From Hydrogenoanaerobacterium saccharovorans (GTDB lineage: Bacteria; Bacillota; Clostridia; Oscillospirales; Ruminococcaceae): a stretch of 64,000 nucleotides of DNA. Made by a program: the position numbers and the translations under genes. Every line of letters starts with the position of its first letter. The stretch's first letter is position 1. The stretch covers positions 160,084 to 224,083 of the forward strand of contig NZ_JACSNR010000003.1 of NCBI RefSeq assembly GCF_016901815.1. The letters run 5' to 3'. Positions 17,065-26,122 of the stretch are shown piece after piece. The notes below the pieces were generated by a model, which saw only the letters and a program-made list of their open reading frames with translations, did no database searches and was not told where the DNA came from.

Positions 17065-18283
17065 ATTGTTCTGAGGCAGAGGTTTCCGCTTCCTTGGCCT
17101 TTTCCGAGGCGAAGGTGCCGGTGAAGCTGTTCTCGGCGGTGATGACGCAGAGCCACAGGGGATTCTTCCGCTGGGCAGCTTCCTGCAGGGCATGCTTGAG
17201 TTCGGAGGTGCGGCTGTCCAGTTCCCGGGGCAGAACCAGATCGAAGATCACATTGGTATGGGTGGTGCCGGGCACCATGCGCAGGTCATGGATGGAGAGC
17301 CGGGGATCGAGCTTCTTTGCTTCGGCGGCAAAGAACTCCCGGGCCTCACCGGTTTCGGAATCATCGGTGACAATGGGGTCATAGTGGATCACCACATGCA
17401 GCCCCTCCTGCTCCAGGAAGTATTTCTCAATGCGGTCGATGGTGTCATGGCTTTCCAGCACATCGGCACCGGCAGCCATTTCGGCATGCAGACTGGCAAA
17501 CTGCCGGCCCGGGCCATAGTCATGTACGATCATGTCATGGATGCCCAGTACACCGGGATAGGAAAGGGTCACATCGGCAATATGCCGTACCAGTTCGGGA
17601 TCGGGGGTCTGTCCCAGCAGCGGGGCAATGGAATCCTTTACCAGACCCCAGCCGCTCCACAGGATAAAGGCAGCCACAGCCAGACCCATATAGCCATCCA
17701 GATTCCAGCCGAACTGCATCTGCAGCAGGGTGGCAATGAGGACAGCGCCGGTGCTGATGACATCGTTGCGGCTGTCAGCGGCGGTGGCTTCCAGGGTGGC
17801 GGAACGGATCAGCCGTCCCACATGGCGGTTGAAGGCCGCCATCCAGAACTTCACCAGAATGGAGGCCGCCAGGATCAGAATGGATACCATTCCGGTGGTG
17901 ATGGGTTCCGGCGAGAGGATCTTCTGGATGCTGGTCTTTGCCAGTTCAGCGCCGATGAGCAGGATCATCACGCTCACAGCCAGTCCCGAGAGATATTCGG
18001 TGCGTCCGTGTCCATAGGGGTGTTCGTCATCGGCGGGACGGGCAGCCAGCCGGAATCCCAGCAGGGTGATGATGCTTGATGAGGCATCCGAGAGGTTGTT
18101 GACAGCGTCAGCGGAGATGGCAACGCTGCCGGTGAGCAGTCCTGCCAGGAATTTGCCGGCGGAGAGCAGAAGGTTGCAGCAGATGCCCACCAGACCGGCC
18201 AGATTGCCGCACCGGGCCCGGACCTGCGGGTCATTTACTTCGGGGTATCCTTTTACAAAACGCGAGAGCAGAAATTCAGTCAT
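17063..18283 (-). CDS. Cation diffusion facilitator (CDF) metal exporter
   Basis: A 406-residue membrane transporter. Six helices span about 25-215, with the metal-site pattern SADAVNNLSDASSS in helix 2 and EATAADSRNDV in helix 5; HPYGHGRTEYLS lies between helices 2 and 3. The C-terminal cytoplasmic domain (220-300) is followed by an extra ~100-residue extension longer than in classic CDF proteins. CDF proteins export Zn, Mn, Fe or Cd by proton exchange; the DxxxD/NxxxD pattern does not settle the metal. It lies beside the metal-resistance block but on its own transcript. Confidence 0.9.
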   Translation of the reverse strand: MTEFLLSRFVKGYPEVNDPQVRARCGNLAGLVGICCNLLLSAGKFLAGLLTGSVAISADAVNNLSDASSSIITLLGFRLAARPADDEHPYGHGRTEYLSGLAVSVMILLIGAELAKTSIQKILSPEPITTGMVSILILAASILVKFWMAAFNRHVGRLIRSATLEATAADSRNDVISTGAVLIATLLQMQFGWNLDGYMGLAVAAFILWSGWGLVKDSIAPLLGQTPDPELVRHIADVTLSYPGVLGIHDMIVHDYGPGRQFASLHAEMAAGADVLESHDTIDRIEKYFLEQEGLHVVIHYDPIVTDDSETGEAREFFAAEAKKLDPRLSIHDLRMVPGTTHTNVIFDLVLPRELDSRTSELKHALQEAAQRKNPLWLCVITAENSFTGTFASEKAKEAETSASEQ

Positions 18284-18315
18284 GCAGTAACACAGTCCTT
18301 TTTATCGAAATGGTT

Positions 18316-19047
18316 TCAGACAGGCTTGCGGGCCTTGACCAGCAGCATCATGGGACGGCGCATCTCATCCGCCATACCGGGCAGATCCAGCATGGACGGA
18401 TCGGGCATAGCCTCTTCCACAGCCTCCAGTACAAAGCCGCACCGGATTAGACCCATCAGGATCTGGGTGAGGGTATGGTGCTGTTTTTTGACCTCCTGAC
18501 CCAGGAAGAGAGTGGTGCGTTCCCCGGGATAATAGTAGTTGTCCACCGGCCAGCAGACCGGACGGCCCTCAGCGTCCCGGACCCAGTCCTCCCGTACACC
18601 GGCAGTAAAGACCGGGTGTTCGATATTGAACAGGAATACACCGCCGGCCCGGAGGGTGGAGAATACCTTCCGGTAGATGTCGTCCAGGTCGGCGAGGTAG
18701 TGCAGGGCCAGATTGGAAACCACCAGGTCATAGTATCCGGCGGGATAGCTGTATTCGGCAATGCCGCATACCTCATACCGGATGCGGGGGTCGGCATTGC
18801 GCGCCCGGGCTTCGGCGATCATCTTCTCACTGAGATCCAGTCCCAGGGCTTCCGCGGCGCCCTGTTCCACAGCGTATTTGCAGTGCCAGCCATAGCCGCA
18901 GCCCAGATCCAGTACCCGGCTGCCCTCCATGGCAGGGAACAGCGGCTGGAGCTGATGCCATTCCCCGGCAGCTTCCAGTCCGCCGGTGCTCCGGGCCATC
19001 CGGGAATAGGCGTCAAAAAATGCCTTGTCATCATAGATGTTGTTCAT
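18316..19047 (-). CDS. Class I SAM-dependent methyltransferase
   Basis: A 243-residue protein with motif I VLDLGCGYGWH (residues 46-56), acidic motif GLDLSEKM, and post-motif DLVVSNLALHYLADLD. This is a UbiE/BioC-like Rossmann methyltransferase; the substrate is not evident. AAGGAGGAA supports the ATG. It lies 33 bp upstream of the CDF gene on the same strand and may share its transcript. Confidence 0.85.
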   Translation of the reverse strand: MNNIYDDKAFFDAYSRMARSTGGLEAAGEWHQLQPLFPAMEGSRVLDLGCGYGWHCKYAVEQGAAEALGLDLSEKMIAEARARNADPRIRYEVCGIAEYSYPAGYYDLVVSNLALHYLADLDDIYRKVFSTLRAGGVFLFNIEHPVFTAGVREDWVRDAEGRPVCWPVDNYYYPGERTTLFLGQEVKKQHHTLTQILMGLIRCGFVLEAVEEAMPDPSMLDLPGMADEMRRPMMLLVKARKPV

Positions 19048-19324
19048 GGAAAAAATTCCTCCTTCTATGGATAAAAAAGGCGGTCAACTGCCATTTTATC
19101 ACACCCGGTGCCGGCAGGCAACGGGGCAGAGGAAAGTTTTGGCTTCATCTGCAGTTTACACAGGGGACGAATCCCCGCAAAGCCGGGCCGGTATAATAAA
19201 ACCGTACCGGAACAGCGGGAGGCAGTTCCTGCCGGCGGACGGCGGGAACCAAAACCCCCATGGCGCTTGCTGCCGCCTTGCCGCTGGAAGCAGCGGGCGC
19301 CTGAATGGAAAGGAGTGCCTGTCC

Positions 19325-19519
19325 ATGCTTCCCTGTCAGAGCCGCTGTCCCCAGTATTATGAAGGCTGTCACAAGACCTGCGCCGCCTGGAAAAAGTACC
19401 GGGCTGCCAGTGCCGAGGATCACCGCCGCCGCCGTGCCTATCTTGACTATTACAGCCGGCTCTGTGCCGATGTGGAACGCCGGTGCTGGAAGGTGGACCC
19501 TCACTGGACTCTGCGGTAG
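19325..19519 (+). CDS. Small Cys-rich protein (putative zinc-binding)
   Basis: A 64-residue ORF with AAAGGAG nine bases upstream of the ATG. Cysteines 4, 8, 15 and 19 form CxxxC-x6-CxxxC with EGCHKTC in the middle, followed by a basic helical stretch (KKYRAASAEDHRRRRAYLDYY). Similar short Cys-rich proteins are common hypothetical genes of gut Clostridia, in my recollection. Four closely spaced cysteines suggest metal binding. No operon partner except a tiny ORF 35 bp downstream. Confidence 0.65.
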   Translation: MLPCQSRCPQYYEGCHKTCAAWKKYRAASAEDHRRRRAYLDYYSRLCADVERRCWKVDPHWTLR

Positions 19520-19554
19520 CGGGCCCTGGATTCTGAACCGAGGTGGATTTTCTC

Positions 19555-19644
19555 ATGGAACTTCTCCGGGCACTTTTCTGTGTGGGACTGGTCGCCGCCG
19601 GCTGGCGGGTCCTGGCGCCCCTCTGCCCCCGGCGCTGGCTCTGA
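19555..19644 (+). CDS. Candidate 29-residue membrane peptide
   Basis: ATG at 19555 follows GAGGTGG and encodes a short peptide with one hydrophobic segment (MELLRALFCVGLVAAGWRVL) and a basic tail ending in a stop at 19642. It sits between the Cys-rich gene and a strong terminator, so it would be on the same transcript. Small size makes chance possible. Confidence 0.35.
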   Translation: MELLRALFCVGLVAAGWRVLAPLCPRRWL

Positions 19645-19682
19645 CCGGCTGTTTTCCCCCGAATAGAACCTGCTCCCTCTCC

Positions 19683-19705
19683 ACGCCCGCAAGGGCGTTT
19701 TTTTC
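19683..19705 (+). terminator. Terminator before the blaI-like promoter
   Basis: Perfect ACGCCC-GCAA-GGGCGT hairpin followed by T7. Confidence 0.9.
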
Positions 19706-19714
19706 TGTTTGAAT

Positions 19715-19774
19715 AGGTTGACAACTGTCTACCTTTCTGGTATGCTGATGTCAGGTAAACAACTGTCTACCATA
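19715..19774 (+). promoter_or_regulatory. Promoter and twin BlaI-type operators
   Basis: TTGACA (19718-19723), a 17-bp spacer and TATGCT (19741-19746). The sequence ACAACTGTCTACC occurs twice, overlapping the -35 (19721) and again after the start site (19759). The second copy reads GTAAACAACTGTCTAC, a dyad (GTAnACAnnTGTnTAC) of the kind bound by BlaI/MecI repressors, implying autoregulation. Confidence 0.8.
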
Positions 19775-19792
19775 CGGAAGGAGGGAATGACG

Positions 19793-20188
19793 ATGGCAAA
19801 TATTCCGCTGTCGGACGGCGAATGGAAGCTGATGAACCAGCTCTGGGGCAAGTCCCCGGCGACCATTACCCAGCTCACCGAGCGGCTGGCGCCGGAGACG
19901 GGCTGGACCAAGCATACGATCATCACCATGCTCAGCCGTCTGGAGAAGAAGGGTGCGGTGGCTCACCGGGAAAACGGACGGGCCAAGGAATTCTGGCCGG
20001 TGCTGGATCAGGCGGATGCCTGCCGCCGGGAGACCCGGAGTTTTCTGGACCGGCTCTATGGCGGGAGCCTGGGGCTGATGGTGTCCACCCTGGTGGGGAC
20101 AGAGGCCCTCACCCCGGACGATGTAGAGGAGCTGGAAGAACTGCTCCAGGGGGCAAAGGAGGCGAAACGCCATGATGAATCCCAGTGA
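19793..20188 (+). CDS. BlaI/MecI/CopY-family repressor
   Basis: A 131-residue winged-helix protein: ISDGEWKLM-like opening (LSDGEWKLMNQLWG), recognition region WTKHTIITMLSRLEKKG, and a helical dimerisation C-terminus. The family is inactivated by proteolysis when a BlaR1/MecR1 partner senses its signal. Start at 19793 is chosen because an ATG six bases upstream is too near AAGGAGG. It overlaps the blaR1-type gene by 17 bp, so the two are coupled. Confidence 0.9.
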   Translation: MANIPLSDGEWKLMNQLWGKSPATITQLTERLAPETGWTKHTIITMLSRLEKKGAVAHRENGRAKEFWPVLDQADACRRETRSFLDRLYGGSLGLMVSTLVGTEALTPDDVEELEELLQGAKEAKRHDESQ

Positions 20189-22835
20189 ACTGCTGCTCAC
20201 CTCCTCGGTGCTGATCCTGGCGGTGCTGGCCCTGCGGCACTTCGGACGGGGACGGCTGAGCCGCCGGCTCTGCTATGGGCTGTGGCTGGTGGTGCTGCTC
20301 CGCTTGCTGGTGCCGGTGTCGCTGCCCTCGCCCACCAGTGTGCTGAATCTCCCGGCGGCCCAGTCGGCAGAGCGGTTCTTAGCCCAGCGGGTGGAGGTCA
20401 TCACCCCCGATGGCGCCGCCTCTGCCCGACCGGAAACCGCTGAACCCGCCGCACCGGAGGAAACTGCCCCGGCGGCGGAGACCCTGCCGCAGTTTTCGCC
20501 CCTGGTTTTGATCTGGGCGGCGGGAGCGCTCGGTACCAGCGGGTGGTTTCTCTGGGTGAATGCCCGGTTTGCCCGGCAGCTCCGGCGCGCCCGGCGGGAA
20601 CTCCCGGTTCCGGAGAGTCCGCTGCCGGTGTGGGTGGCGGAGGGGATTGGTTCCCCCTGCCTGTTCGGGCTGCTGCGTCCGGCGGTGTATCTCACCCCCG
20701 AGGCGGCGGCAGATCCGGTGCGCCGGCGGCATGTGCTCACCCATGAGCTCTGTCACTGGCGGCAGAAGGATCACATCTGGGCGGCAGCCCGGACCCTCTG
20801 CCTGATTCTCTACTGGTTCGATCCGCTGGTGTGGCTGGCGGCAGCGGCCTCCCGGGAGGACTGCGAGCTGGCCTGTGATGAGCGCACGGTGCGAACGCTG
20901 GGCGAAGAGGAAAACCTCGCCTATGGACAGACCCTGGTGGAACTGGTGCGCACCCGGCAGAATCCCGGGGAACTGGGCTCGCTGGCGACCACCATGTCGG
21001 TGGGACGCCGGGGCCTCAAGGAACGGGTACGGCTCATCATTGCCGCCCCGGTGACAAGGAAGTCGGCACTGGCAGGGCTGGTGCTGATGCTGGGCATTCT
21101 GGTGAGCTGTACCTTTACCGGCGGCATGAACCTCACCGGTACCGAGGCGCTGGAAGCCCTCACCGACAGCATTCAGTATGAGGACAGCAAGGTGTCCTTC
21201 ACCATTCCCGAGGGGTATGCCCCGGCTTCCGACTGGGAGATCCGGGTCTATGGACGGGCTGCCATGGGCGACAGCTTCATGAGCGTTCATCTCTTTGAGG
21301 AGGAGAGCAGCGGTCATCTCTGGGAGGCGGGCAAGACCTATTCCATCGACCTTGCCGAAACCCAGTATGATGAGCTGTGGCTGGAGGCGACCCTCAAGGG
21401 CATCGACCAGGGGGTAGCCACCGATCTGCTGGAGGAAGCCGGCGGCGGCCCCACCGTGACAGCGCTGCCCGAGGGATACAAGCTGGTATCGGCAACCCTG
21501 CCCATGAGCCAGGCGGAGTATGCCCCGGCAGTGCCGGAATTTGAGCTGCGGCTGGCGGTTCCCGAGAGCTGGGAGGTGAGCACAGCCGGCACGGAGGACG
21601 GCCCCATCAACAACCTGGGCGCCGATCTGGTATTCCGGGACGGGGAGACCCTCATGGGCGTGCTGGGCTGCAGCGGGTACGAAGTCTACGACGGTGAGAT
21701 CGCCCCGGAGGACGAGTACAAGAGCGTCTATTCCAGCCTGCGGCTTTCCAGTGCTGAGATCTGGGACCCCTACACCCCCATCCAGACCCTGGACTACGGT
21801 GAGACCGGACGCATGGAGGTGCAGTACAAGGACGCTGCCTGGGCGGAAGCCCATCCGGAGGTATCCAATGCCGGGGTGCCCTCCCTTGAGACCACCGGCC
21901 TGGTGAGCTTCAACCGGGAGCTGGGCGTGTATATTGCCCTGCGCTTCGAGCCGGGGGCGGAAATTTCCGATGATACCCTCGATACCATCGCCCGCACGGT
22001 GCGTCTCTCCCCGGCAGACGCCGACGAAGCTCAGTGGGACTATGGTCCCACCGGCAAGCGGTACCCGGGCAGTTTCTCCGACCGGTACGACTTTTCGGAT
22101 ACCGTGATCCTGGACGCCGATGGCAGCAATGTCACCGGGATTCTGCTGGATCTCTGGTACTGTGCCAGCGCCGCCTATGATGTGGACGACATGGTTCTGT
22201 TTCCATGGCAGGACACGACCACCTTTTCGGATGGCTCGGTGTATTATGACCTCCCCGACTATGACCGGGTGATCCGCAGCATCTTCACACCGGAGGCCAT
22301 CGAAGCCTATGAGGCCAGCGATGTGGTGCGGATTCAGAAGACCGATGACGGCAGAGTCTGGCGGCTGGGCCCCTGGAAAACGGGCTATTCCTATGCCATG
22401 GCGCTGTCGGGGCTGCAGGCCGTGTCGGTGGAACCGGACCGCATGGTGATCCGGGCGGCCTATGAGACCATGGACGGCGGCATCGACCGGGACGAGGACC
22501 CCGCCTATGTACCCAGCTACCGCATCGTGGATTTCACCGTGGAAAAGACGGACGGCATCTGGTATGTGGCGGAGTATACCTATCCTGAGGAGGCATTCCG
22601 GCTTGAGCAGGAGGCTGCCGTTGCGGCGGTGGAAGCAGCGCTGGAGCGCCTGTATCCGGGAGCGTCGGTGGATACCATCGCCTATGAGAGCGACAGCACA
22701 GACGGCGTCGGTCAGACCATCCGGTTCCGGGTGGATTACTCGGTGGGGACTACCGGCTATCAGAATACCCTCTGGACAGCCACCTGTTCCGGTGAGGGCG
22801 AAGCCTGGCAGGTTGCCGAGACCCCGGCAGAGTGA
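20172..22835 (+). CDS. BlaR1/MecR1-type M56 metallopeptidase sensor with large C-terminal domain
   Basis: An 887-residue membrane sensor. N-terminal helices flank an M56 zinc peptidase domain with HELCH (about residues 191-195), DPLVWLAAA and EDCELACDE. A final helix (about 295-315, SALAGLVLMLGILVSC) leads to some 570 extracytoplasmic residues. These do not look like the penicillin-binding transpeptidase domain of classic BlaR1. Residues about 680-810 (DLPDYDRVIRSIFTPEAIEA, LGPWKTGYSY) resemble the lipoprotein at 59670. It should cleave or trigger cleavage of the upstream BlaI-type repressor on an envelope signal; the ligand is unknown. Confidence 0.9.
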   Translation: MMNPSELLLTSSVLILAVLALRHFGRGRLSRRLCYGLWLVVLLRLLVPVSLPSPTSVLNLPAAQSAERFLAQRVEVITPDGAASARPETAEPAAPEETAPAAETLPQFSPLVLIWAAGALGTSGWFLWVNARFARQLRRARRELPVPESPLPVWVAEGIGSPCLFGLLRPAVYLTPEAAADPVRRRHVLTHELCHWRQKDHIWAAARTLCLILYWFDPLVWLAAAASREDCELACDERTVRTLGEEENLAYGQTLVELVRTRQNPGELGSLATTMSVGRRGLKERVRLIIAAPVTRKSALAGLVLMLGILVSCTFTGGMNLTGTEALEALTDSIQYEDSKVSFTIPEGYAPASDWEIRVYGRAAMGDSFMSVHLFEEESSGHLWEAGKTYSIDLAETQYDELWLEATLKGIDQGVATDLLEEAGGGPTVTALPEGYKLVSATLPMSQAEYAPAVPEFELRLAVPESWEVSTAGTEDGPINNLGADLVFRDGETLMGVLGCSGYEVYDGEIAPEDEYKSVYSSLRLSSAEIWDPYTPIQTLDYGETGRMEVQYKDAAWAEAHPEVSNAGVPSLETTGLVSFNRELGVYIALRFEPGAEISDDTLDTIARTVRLSPADADEAQWDYGPTGKRYPGSFSDRYDFSDTVILDADGSNVTGILLDLWYCASAAYDVDDMVLFPWQDTTTFSDGSVYYDLPDYDRVIRSIFTPEAIEAYEASDVVRIQKTDDGRVWRLGPWKTGYSYAMALSGLQAVSVEPDRMVIRAAYETMDGGIDRDEDPAYVPSYRIVDFTVEKTDGIWYVAEYTYPEEAFRLEQEAAVAAVEAALERLYPGASVDTIAYESDSTDGVGQTIRFRVDYSVGTTGYQNTLWTATCSGEGEAWQVAETPAE

Positions 22836-22903
22836 TCCTCCCCTTTCATTCCCTATTGCCGGAGAGCGGTACGGACTGTTCCTCCGCCCGCTTTCCCATA
22901 AAA

Positions 22904-22949
22904 ACGCCCCGGAACTGCCACCCCCGGCAGCCCCGGGGCGTTCTGTTTT
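22904..22949 (+). terminator. Terminator of the blaI-blaR1-like operon
   Basis: ACGCCCCGG/CCGGGGCGT outer stem with nested CTGCC/GGCAG hairpin, followed by a T-rich tail. Confidence 0.75.
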
Positions 22950-22969
22950 CCCCTTTCTCCCCGGGACGC

Positions 22970-23088
22970 TGTGGAAAACTCCCGGGCACAGATTCTGGTG
23001 CGTCCCTGCCCCGGAAACCCCATGGCTGTGTACCCGGACTCTGGACTGCTCCGGCTTTTCCACATTTTTCGCCGCCCTCTGTGGAAAA
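22970..23088. promoter_or_regulatory. Cluster of three DnaA-box-like 9-mers upstream of a lipoprotein gene
   Basis: TTTTCCACA occurs on the plus strand at 23056 and on the minus strand at 22970-22978 and 23080-23088. All match TTWTNCACA. The rest of this gap holds only the downstream promoter region; a TACACT -10 candidate lies at 23104-23109. Confidence 0.35.
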
Positions 23089-23132
23089 CCCGGCGGTTTG
23101 ATGCTACACTTATTATAAAAGGAGGGAGTACC

Positions 23133-24077
23133 ATGAACCCAAAACTTCTGCTTCTGACCCTGCTGCTGTCCCTGACCCTGACGGCCTGCGCCCCGGCCCG
23201 CTCGGAGCCGGAGAGCGGCAGCGAGGCCTCTGCCCCTTCCTCCCAGGCGGAGGAACAGCCCTCTGAGCCGGCGTCGTCCGTGCAGGAGAGCAGCGCCGAC
23301 CCCGCCGGGGAGGAGAGTTCCGCCCCGGAGAGCCAGCAGCCCCGGACCCTCCCGGACTGGGCCGATGAGTCGTTTTATACAGCGGTGGTGGACTGGGCCG
23401 GCGGCACCCGCACAGCCGATTCTCTTGTGGAGCGCTACGGGGATCTGATTGTCAGTGACCGGTATTTCCGGCTTGCCAATGAAGATGGGAGCCTGAGCGG
23501 CTGGATCGAACTGGGACGGGACGGAACTGTGCCCGAAACCGTGCCGGTGGAGGAGCTCTATCAGAACTCCGCCCGGCTGGAACAGTTCCGGGCGAACTGC
23601 AAGGCAGGCAAACCGGATCAGCTGGTATGGCTGAGCCGGGGCGATCCGCTTCTCTATGGGCTGCAGGTCTATACCTTTGACGGGGAAACCCTGTGGCGGG
23701 AGTTCCTCATGCCTGAGCGAAGCGACCTTCTCACCTCGGCGGATCTCAGCGAATCGGAGCTGGTGGAGGGGGACGGCTGGTGGCAGATCAATACAGTGGA
23801 TGGCGTCCGGGGGATTCTTGTCCCGGAGGAGGCCCTGACCCGGTCGGTACTGGATCTGGAAGAAGTGCTCCGCCAGGCGGAGGAAGCCGGCTATACCATT
23901 GTGCAGGAGCCGGCAGACCGCAGCGGCATTCCCTGCACCTATTATCAGCTCTGGAACAGTGAAAAGACCGGTATGTATTACAGCTTTTATGCGGCGGAGG
24001 ACGGCAGCTGCTGGTTCTACGGCGACGAGGTCAACGGCAGCATCCGGCTGGCGGTAGAAGCCGCCTCCCCCGCCTGA
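23133..24077 (+). CDS. Lipoprotein of unknown function
   Basis: A 314-residue lipoprotein: signal peptide with lipobox LTAC (Cys19), a Ser/Pro/Glu-rich linker (about 20-70), then a folded domain containing WLSRGDPLLYGLQVYTFDGE and a later LEEVLRQAEEAGYTIVQEP region. AAAGGAGGG precedes the ATG. It follows the blaI-blaR1-like operon but is separated by a terminator. No family recognised. Confidence 0.75.
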   Translation: MNPKLLLLTLLLSLTLTACAPARSEPESGSEASAPSSQAEEQPSEPASSVQESSADPAGEESSAPESQQPRTLPDWADESFYTAVVDWAGGTRTADSLVERYGDLIVSDRYFRLANEDGSLSGWIELGRDGTVPETVPVEELYQNSARLEQFRANCKAGKPDQLVWLSRGDPLLYGLQVYTFDGETLWREFLMPERSDLLTSADLSESELVEGDGWWQINTVDGVRGILVPEEALTRSVLDLEEVLRQAEEAGYTIVQEPADRSGIPCTYYQLWNSEKTGMYYSFYAAEDGSCWFYGDEVNGSIRLAVEAASPA

Positions 24078-24098
24078 TCCCCTTTCTCAGCGCAAAAA

Positions 24099-24131
24099 AA
24101 CGGACGCTCCGTATGGAGCGTCCGTTTTTCG
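24099..24131. terminator. Bidirectional terminator between lipoprotein and permease genes
   Basis: Perfect 11-bp arms ACGGACGCTCC/GGAGCGTCCGT, GTAT loop, A7 before and T5 after. Confidence 0.95.
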
Positions 24132-24179
24132 CGTATGCCGTGCGTTCACACGGGGGTTTCTGAATCTGGAAAGATGCCC

Positions 24180-25526
24180 TTACTTTACATACTGAACATC
24201 GAGGTCATTGGGGATCTCGATCTTATCCAGCTTGCCGGAGTTCGCCCAGGCGATGGAGGCGGCAAACAGGATTACGAAGCCGATCTTGGCAGCGGTGGGC
24301 AGGTCGATGATGAGCGATGCCGAGAAGATCGCGGACAGGATCATACTGCCGTAGCCCAGGATCTTGACGGTACCTTCGGAAACCTTCATCTCAGAGCGGG
24401 CAAAGGCTTCGGGATACTTCTTGGGCAGGTTCAGGAATGCGTAGGAGAACATCAGCTTGGAGAGCAGGGAGATCGCGGTACCCATCTTGGAGATGAGGGA
24501 GATATCCATGCCGGCCAGCAGTGGGATCAGACCAATGAAGAAGAAGGCGATGAGGATCTTATAGGGAACGCCGCGCTTGGAAACAGTACCCCAGGAGCGA
24601 GGCAGCATACCATCATCGCAGGCAATCAGAATGGGCTTGGGCGACCAGGACAGGGTAACATTCAGAGTCTTGGCAGTAGCGCCGGCGCCGGCAGCCAGGG
24701 TGAAGTAGGTAAAGGCCCAGCCGGGCATTACATCAGCGGCAACCAGCGAGAGGTTCTGATTGGAAACCACTTCCAGAGGCAGAACGCCCGATGCAACCAT
24801 TGCCACCAGGGCATACATGATGCCGACTGTTACAGTGGAGATAATGATAACCTTGGGCATATTCTTCTGGGGGTCGATGATCTCACTTCCCATATTGCCG
24901 ATAACCTGAGCGCCGCCGGTGGCAAAGGAGAGCAGCGCGATGGCGGAGAGCAGGTTGCCGGGGCCATGGGCCATCAGGTTGGAAGGATCGAATACATAGG
25001 CAATATCCGTCTTGGGAAGACCATAGAACAGGAAGAGTGCCATACCCAGGAGCAGCAGGGCAGTGATACCGGTGGTAACGAAAGCGGACTGCTTGGTGCC
25101 GAGCAGGTTGATGGCAAAGGCAGCAACCAGCAGGCAGATGGCGATGATCTGCTCACTGATGCCGGTGAGGAAGGCCACCAGATAGGAGGCACAGCTCAGG
25201 GCATACAGGGCGATGGTGAGCTTGGATACCACATAAGTAGCCAGATAGACAAAGCCCCACTTCTTGCCGCGCAGACGGCTGATATAGCGGTACTCACCGC
25301 CGGAGACGGGTACAGTGGCACCCAGGATGGCAGTGGGGAAGTTCTGGAAGGTGGTGCAGACAGCGGAGATGATATAAGCCAGTACAACGCCGGTACCGGT
25401 CATACCGATGGCGATACCGGTCTGGGTCATAATACCTGCGCCGATGATCTGACCATAGGCGATACCCATCAGAGGCCAGAACCCGATGTTGCGAATCAGC
25501 TTGGATTCCTGTCTTTCAGTTGACAT
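24180..25526 (-). CDS. APC-family amino acid permease
   Basis: A 448-residue secondary transporter with about 12 helices. The first helix carries PLMGIAYGQIIGAGIMTQTG, the unwound helix 1 substrate motif of APC permeases, and helix 6 has LLSFATGGAQVIGNMGSEI. Start at 25526 follows GTAAGGAGG; the longer upstream frame crosses the AT-rich promoter. Substrate unknown, probably an amino acid taken up by proton or exchange coupling. It stands alone, divergent from the P2-type ATPase. Confidence 0.9.
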   Translation of the reverse strand: MSTERQESKLIRNIGFWPLMGIAYGQIIGAGIMTQTGIAIGMTGTGVVLAYIISAVCTTFQNFPTAILGATVPVSGGEYRYISRLRGKKWGFVYLATYVVSKLTIALYALSCASYLVAFLTGISEQIIAICLLVAAFAINLLGTKQSAFVTTGITALLLLGMALFLFYGLPKTDIAYVFDPSNLMAHGPGNLLSAIALLSFATGGAQVIGNMGSEIIDPQKNMPKVIIISTVTVGIMYALVAMVASGVLPLEVVSNQNLSLVAADVMPGWAFTYFTLAAGAGATAKTLNVTLSWSPKPILIACDDGMLPRSWGTVSKRGVPYKILIAFFFIGLIPLLAGMDISLISKMGTAISLLSKLMFSYAFLNLPKKYPEAFARSEMKVSEGTVKILGYGSMILSAIFSASLIIDLPTAAKIGFVILFAASIAWANSGKLDKIEIPNDLDVQYVK

Positions 25527-25870
25527 AAGGGATTCCTCCTTACAGGTTGAAATGAGCGGAAGCGGCGGGCTTCCATTGGAACAGTAGAAAAAAGGACGAT
25601 CGTCGTTCCCCGATCGGACCAGACCGGGGTGTTTCCAGTACAAAAATAACAAATTCACAGCCTGTTTACAAGTGTAAATAGGTAAAATCGTGAATATCCA
25701 TGAGCATTCTATGAACGATTTGGATAAAAAATGAACGCAGCTGCCCAAAAACAATACACCTGTTGCAGGGCAATCCTGCATAAATGGGGATTGTGTATAG
25801 AAACTTCCGGTACAGCTTGGACAGTATGTCGTAAAGATGAACCGGTGAATTTTTGGTAAATCTGCGGCAA
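25527..25870. other. AT-rich divergent intergenic region
   Basis: No ORF on either strand can be supported. It should hold the minus-strand promoter of the APC permease. A palindrome TGCAGG-GCAAT-CCTGCA lies near 25763-25779; a TGCAGGAT/ATCCTGCA hairpin also precedes the permease gene at 38530. Confidence 0.5.
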
Positions 25871-25876
25871 TTAGTA

Positions 25877-25906
25877 TTGACTAATTTACAGTTAATGGGT
25901 TACACT
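25877..25906 (+). promoter_or_regulatory. Promoter of the riboswitch-ATPase transcript
   Basis: TTGACT (25877-25882), an 18-bp spacer and TACACT (25901-25906), ending about 11 bp before the riboswitch P1 stem. Confidence 0.7.
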
Positions 25907-25916
25907 GATACCAATA

Positions 25917-26019
25917 CGAAAAGGGAGTAGTTAAAAGCTGCACTGCCAACATCACGCCGGGAAACATGAGCCGGCTGGCAGCGCACGCCGATCGTTTCCG
26001 AAGGCAACAAGACTTTTCG
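25917..26019 (+). promoter_or_regulatory. yybP-ykoY-type manganese riboswitch
   Basis: Conserved loop sequences of RF00080 are visible: AAAAGGGAGTAG at the 5' end and CCAACATCACG before a GCCGG...CCGGC hairpin. P1 is a perfect 7-bp stem CGAAAAG (25917-25923)/CTTTTCG (26013-26019). A hairpin CGAAAT/ATTTCG (26018-26045) followed by a T-rich run shares two bases with P1 and could be the terminator arm. In this family Mn2+ binding stabilises the aptamer and turns expression on. Confidence 0.75.
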
Positions 26020-26122
26020 AAATTCTGCCATTCTGCGCGGATTTCGGGAGGTCTTTTTCTTTTTCCCCCCGGAAGACCTTACCGCCCGGGAATGTGCCTG
26101 CTGAAAAAGGAGAGAAACAACA

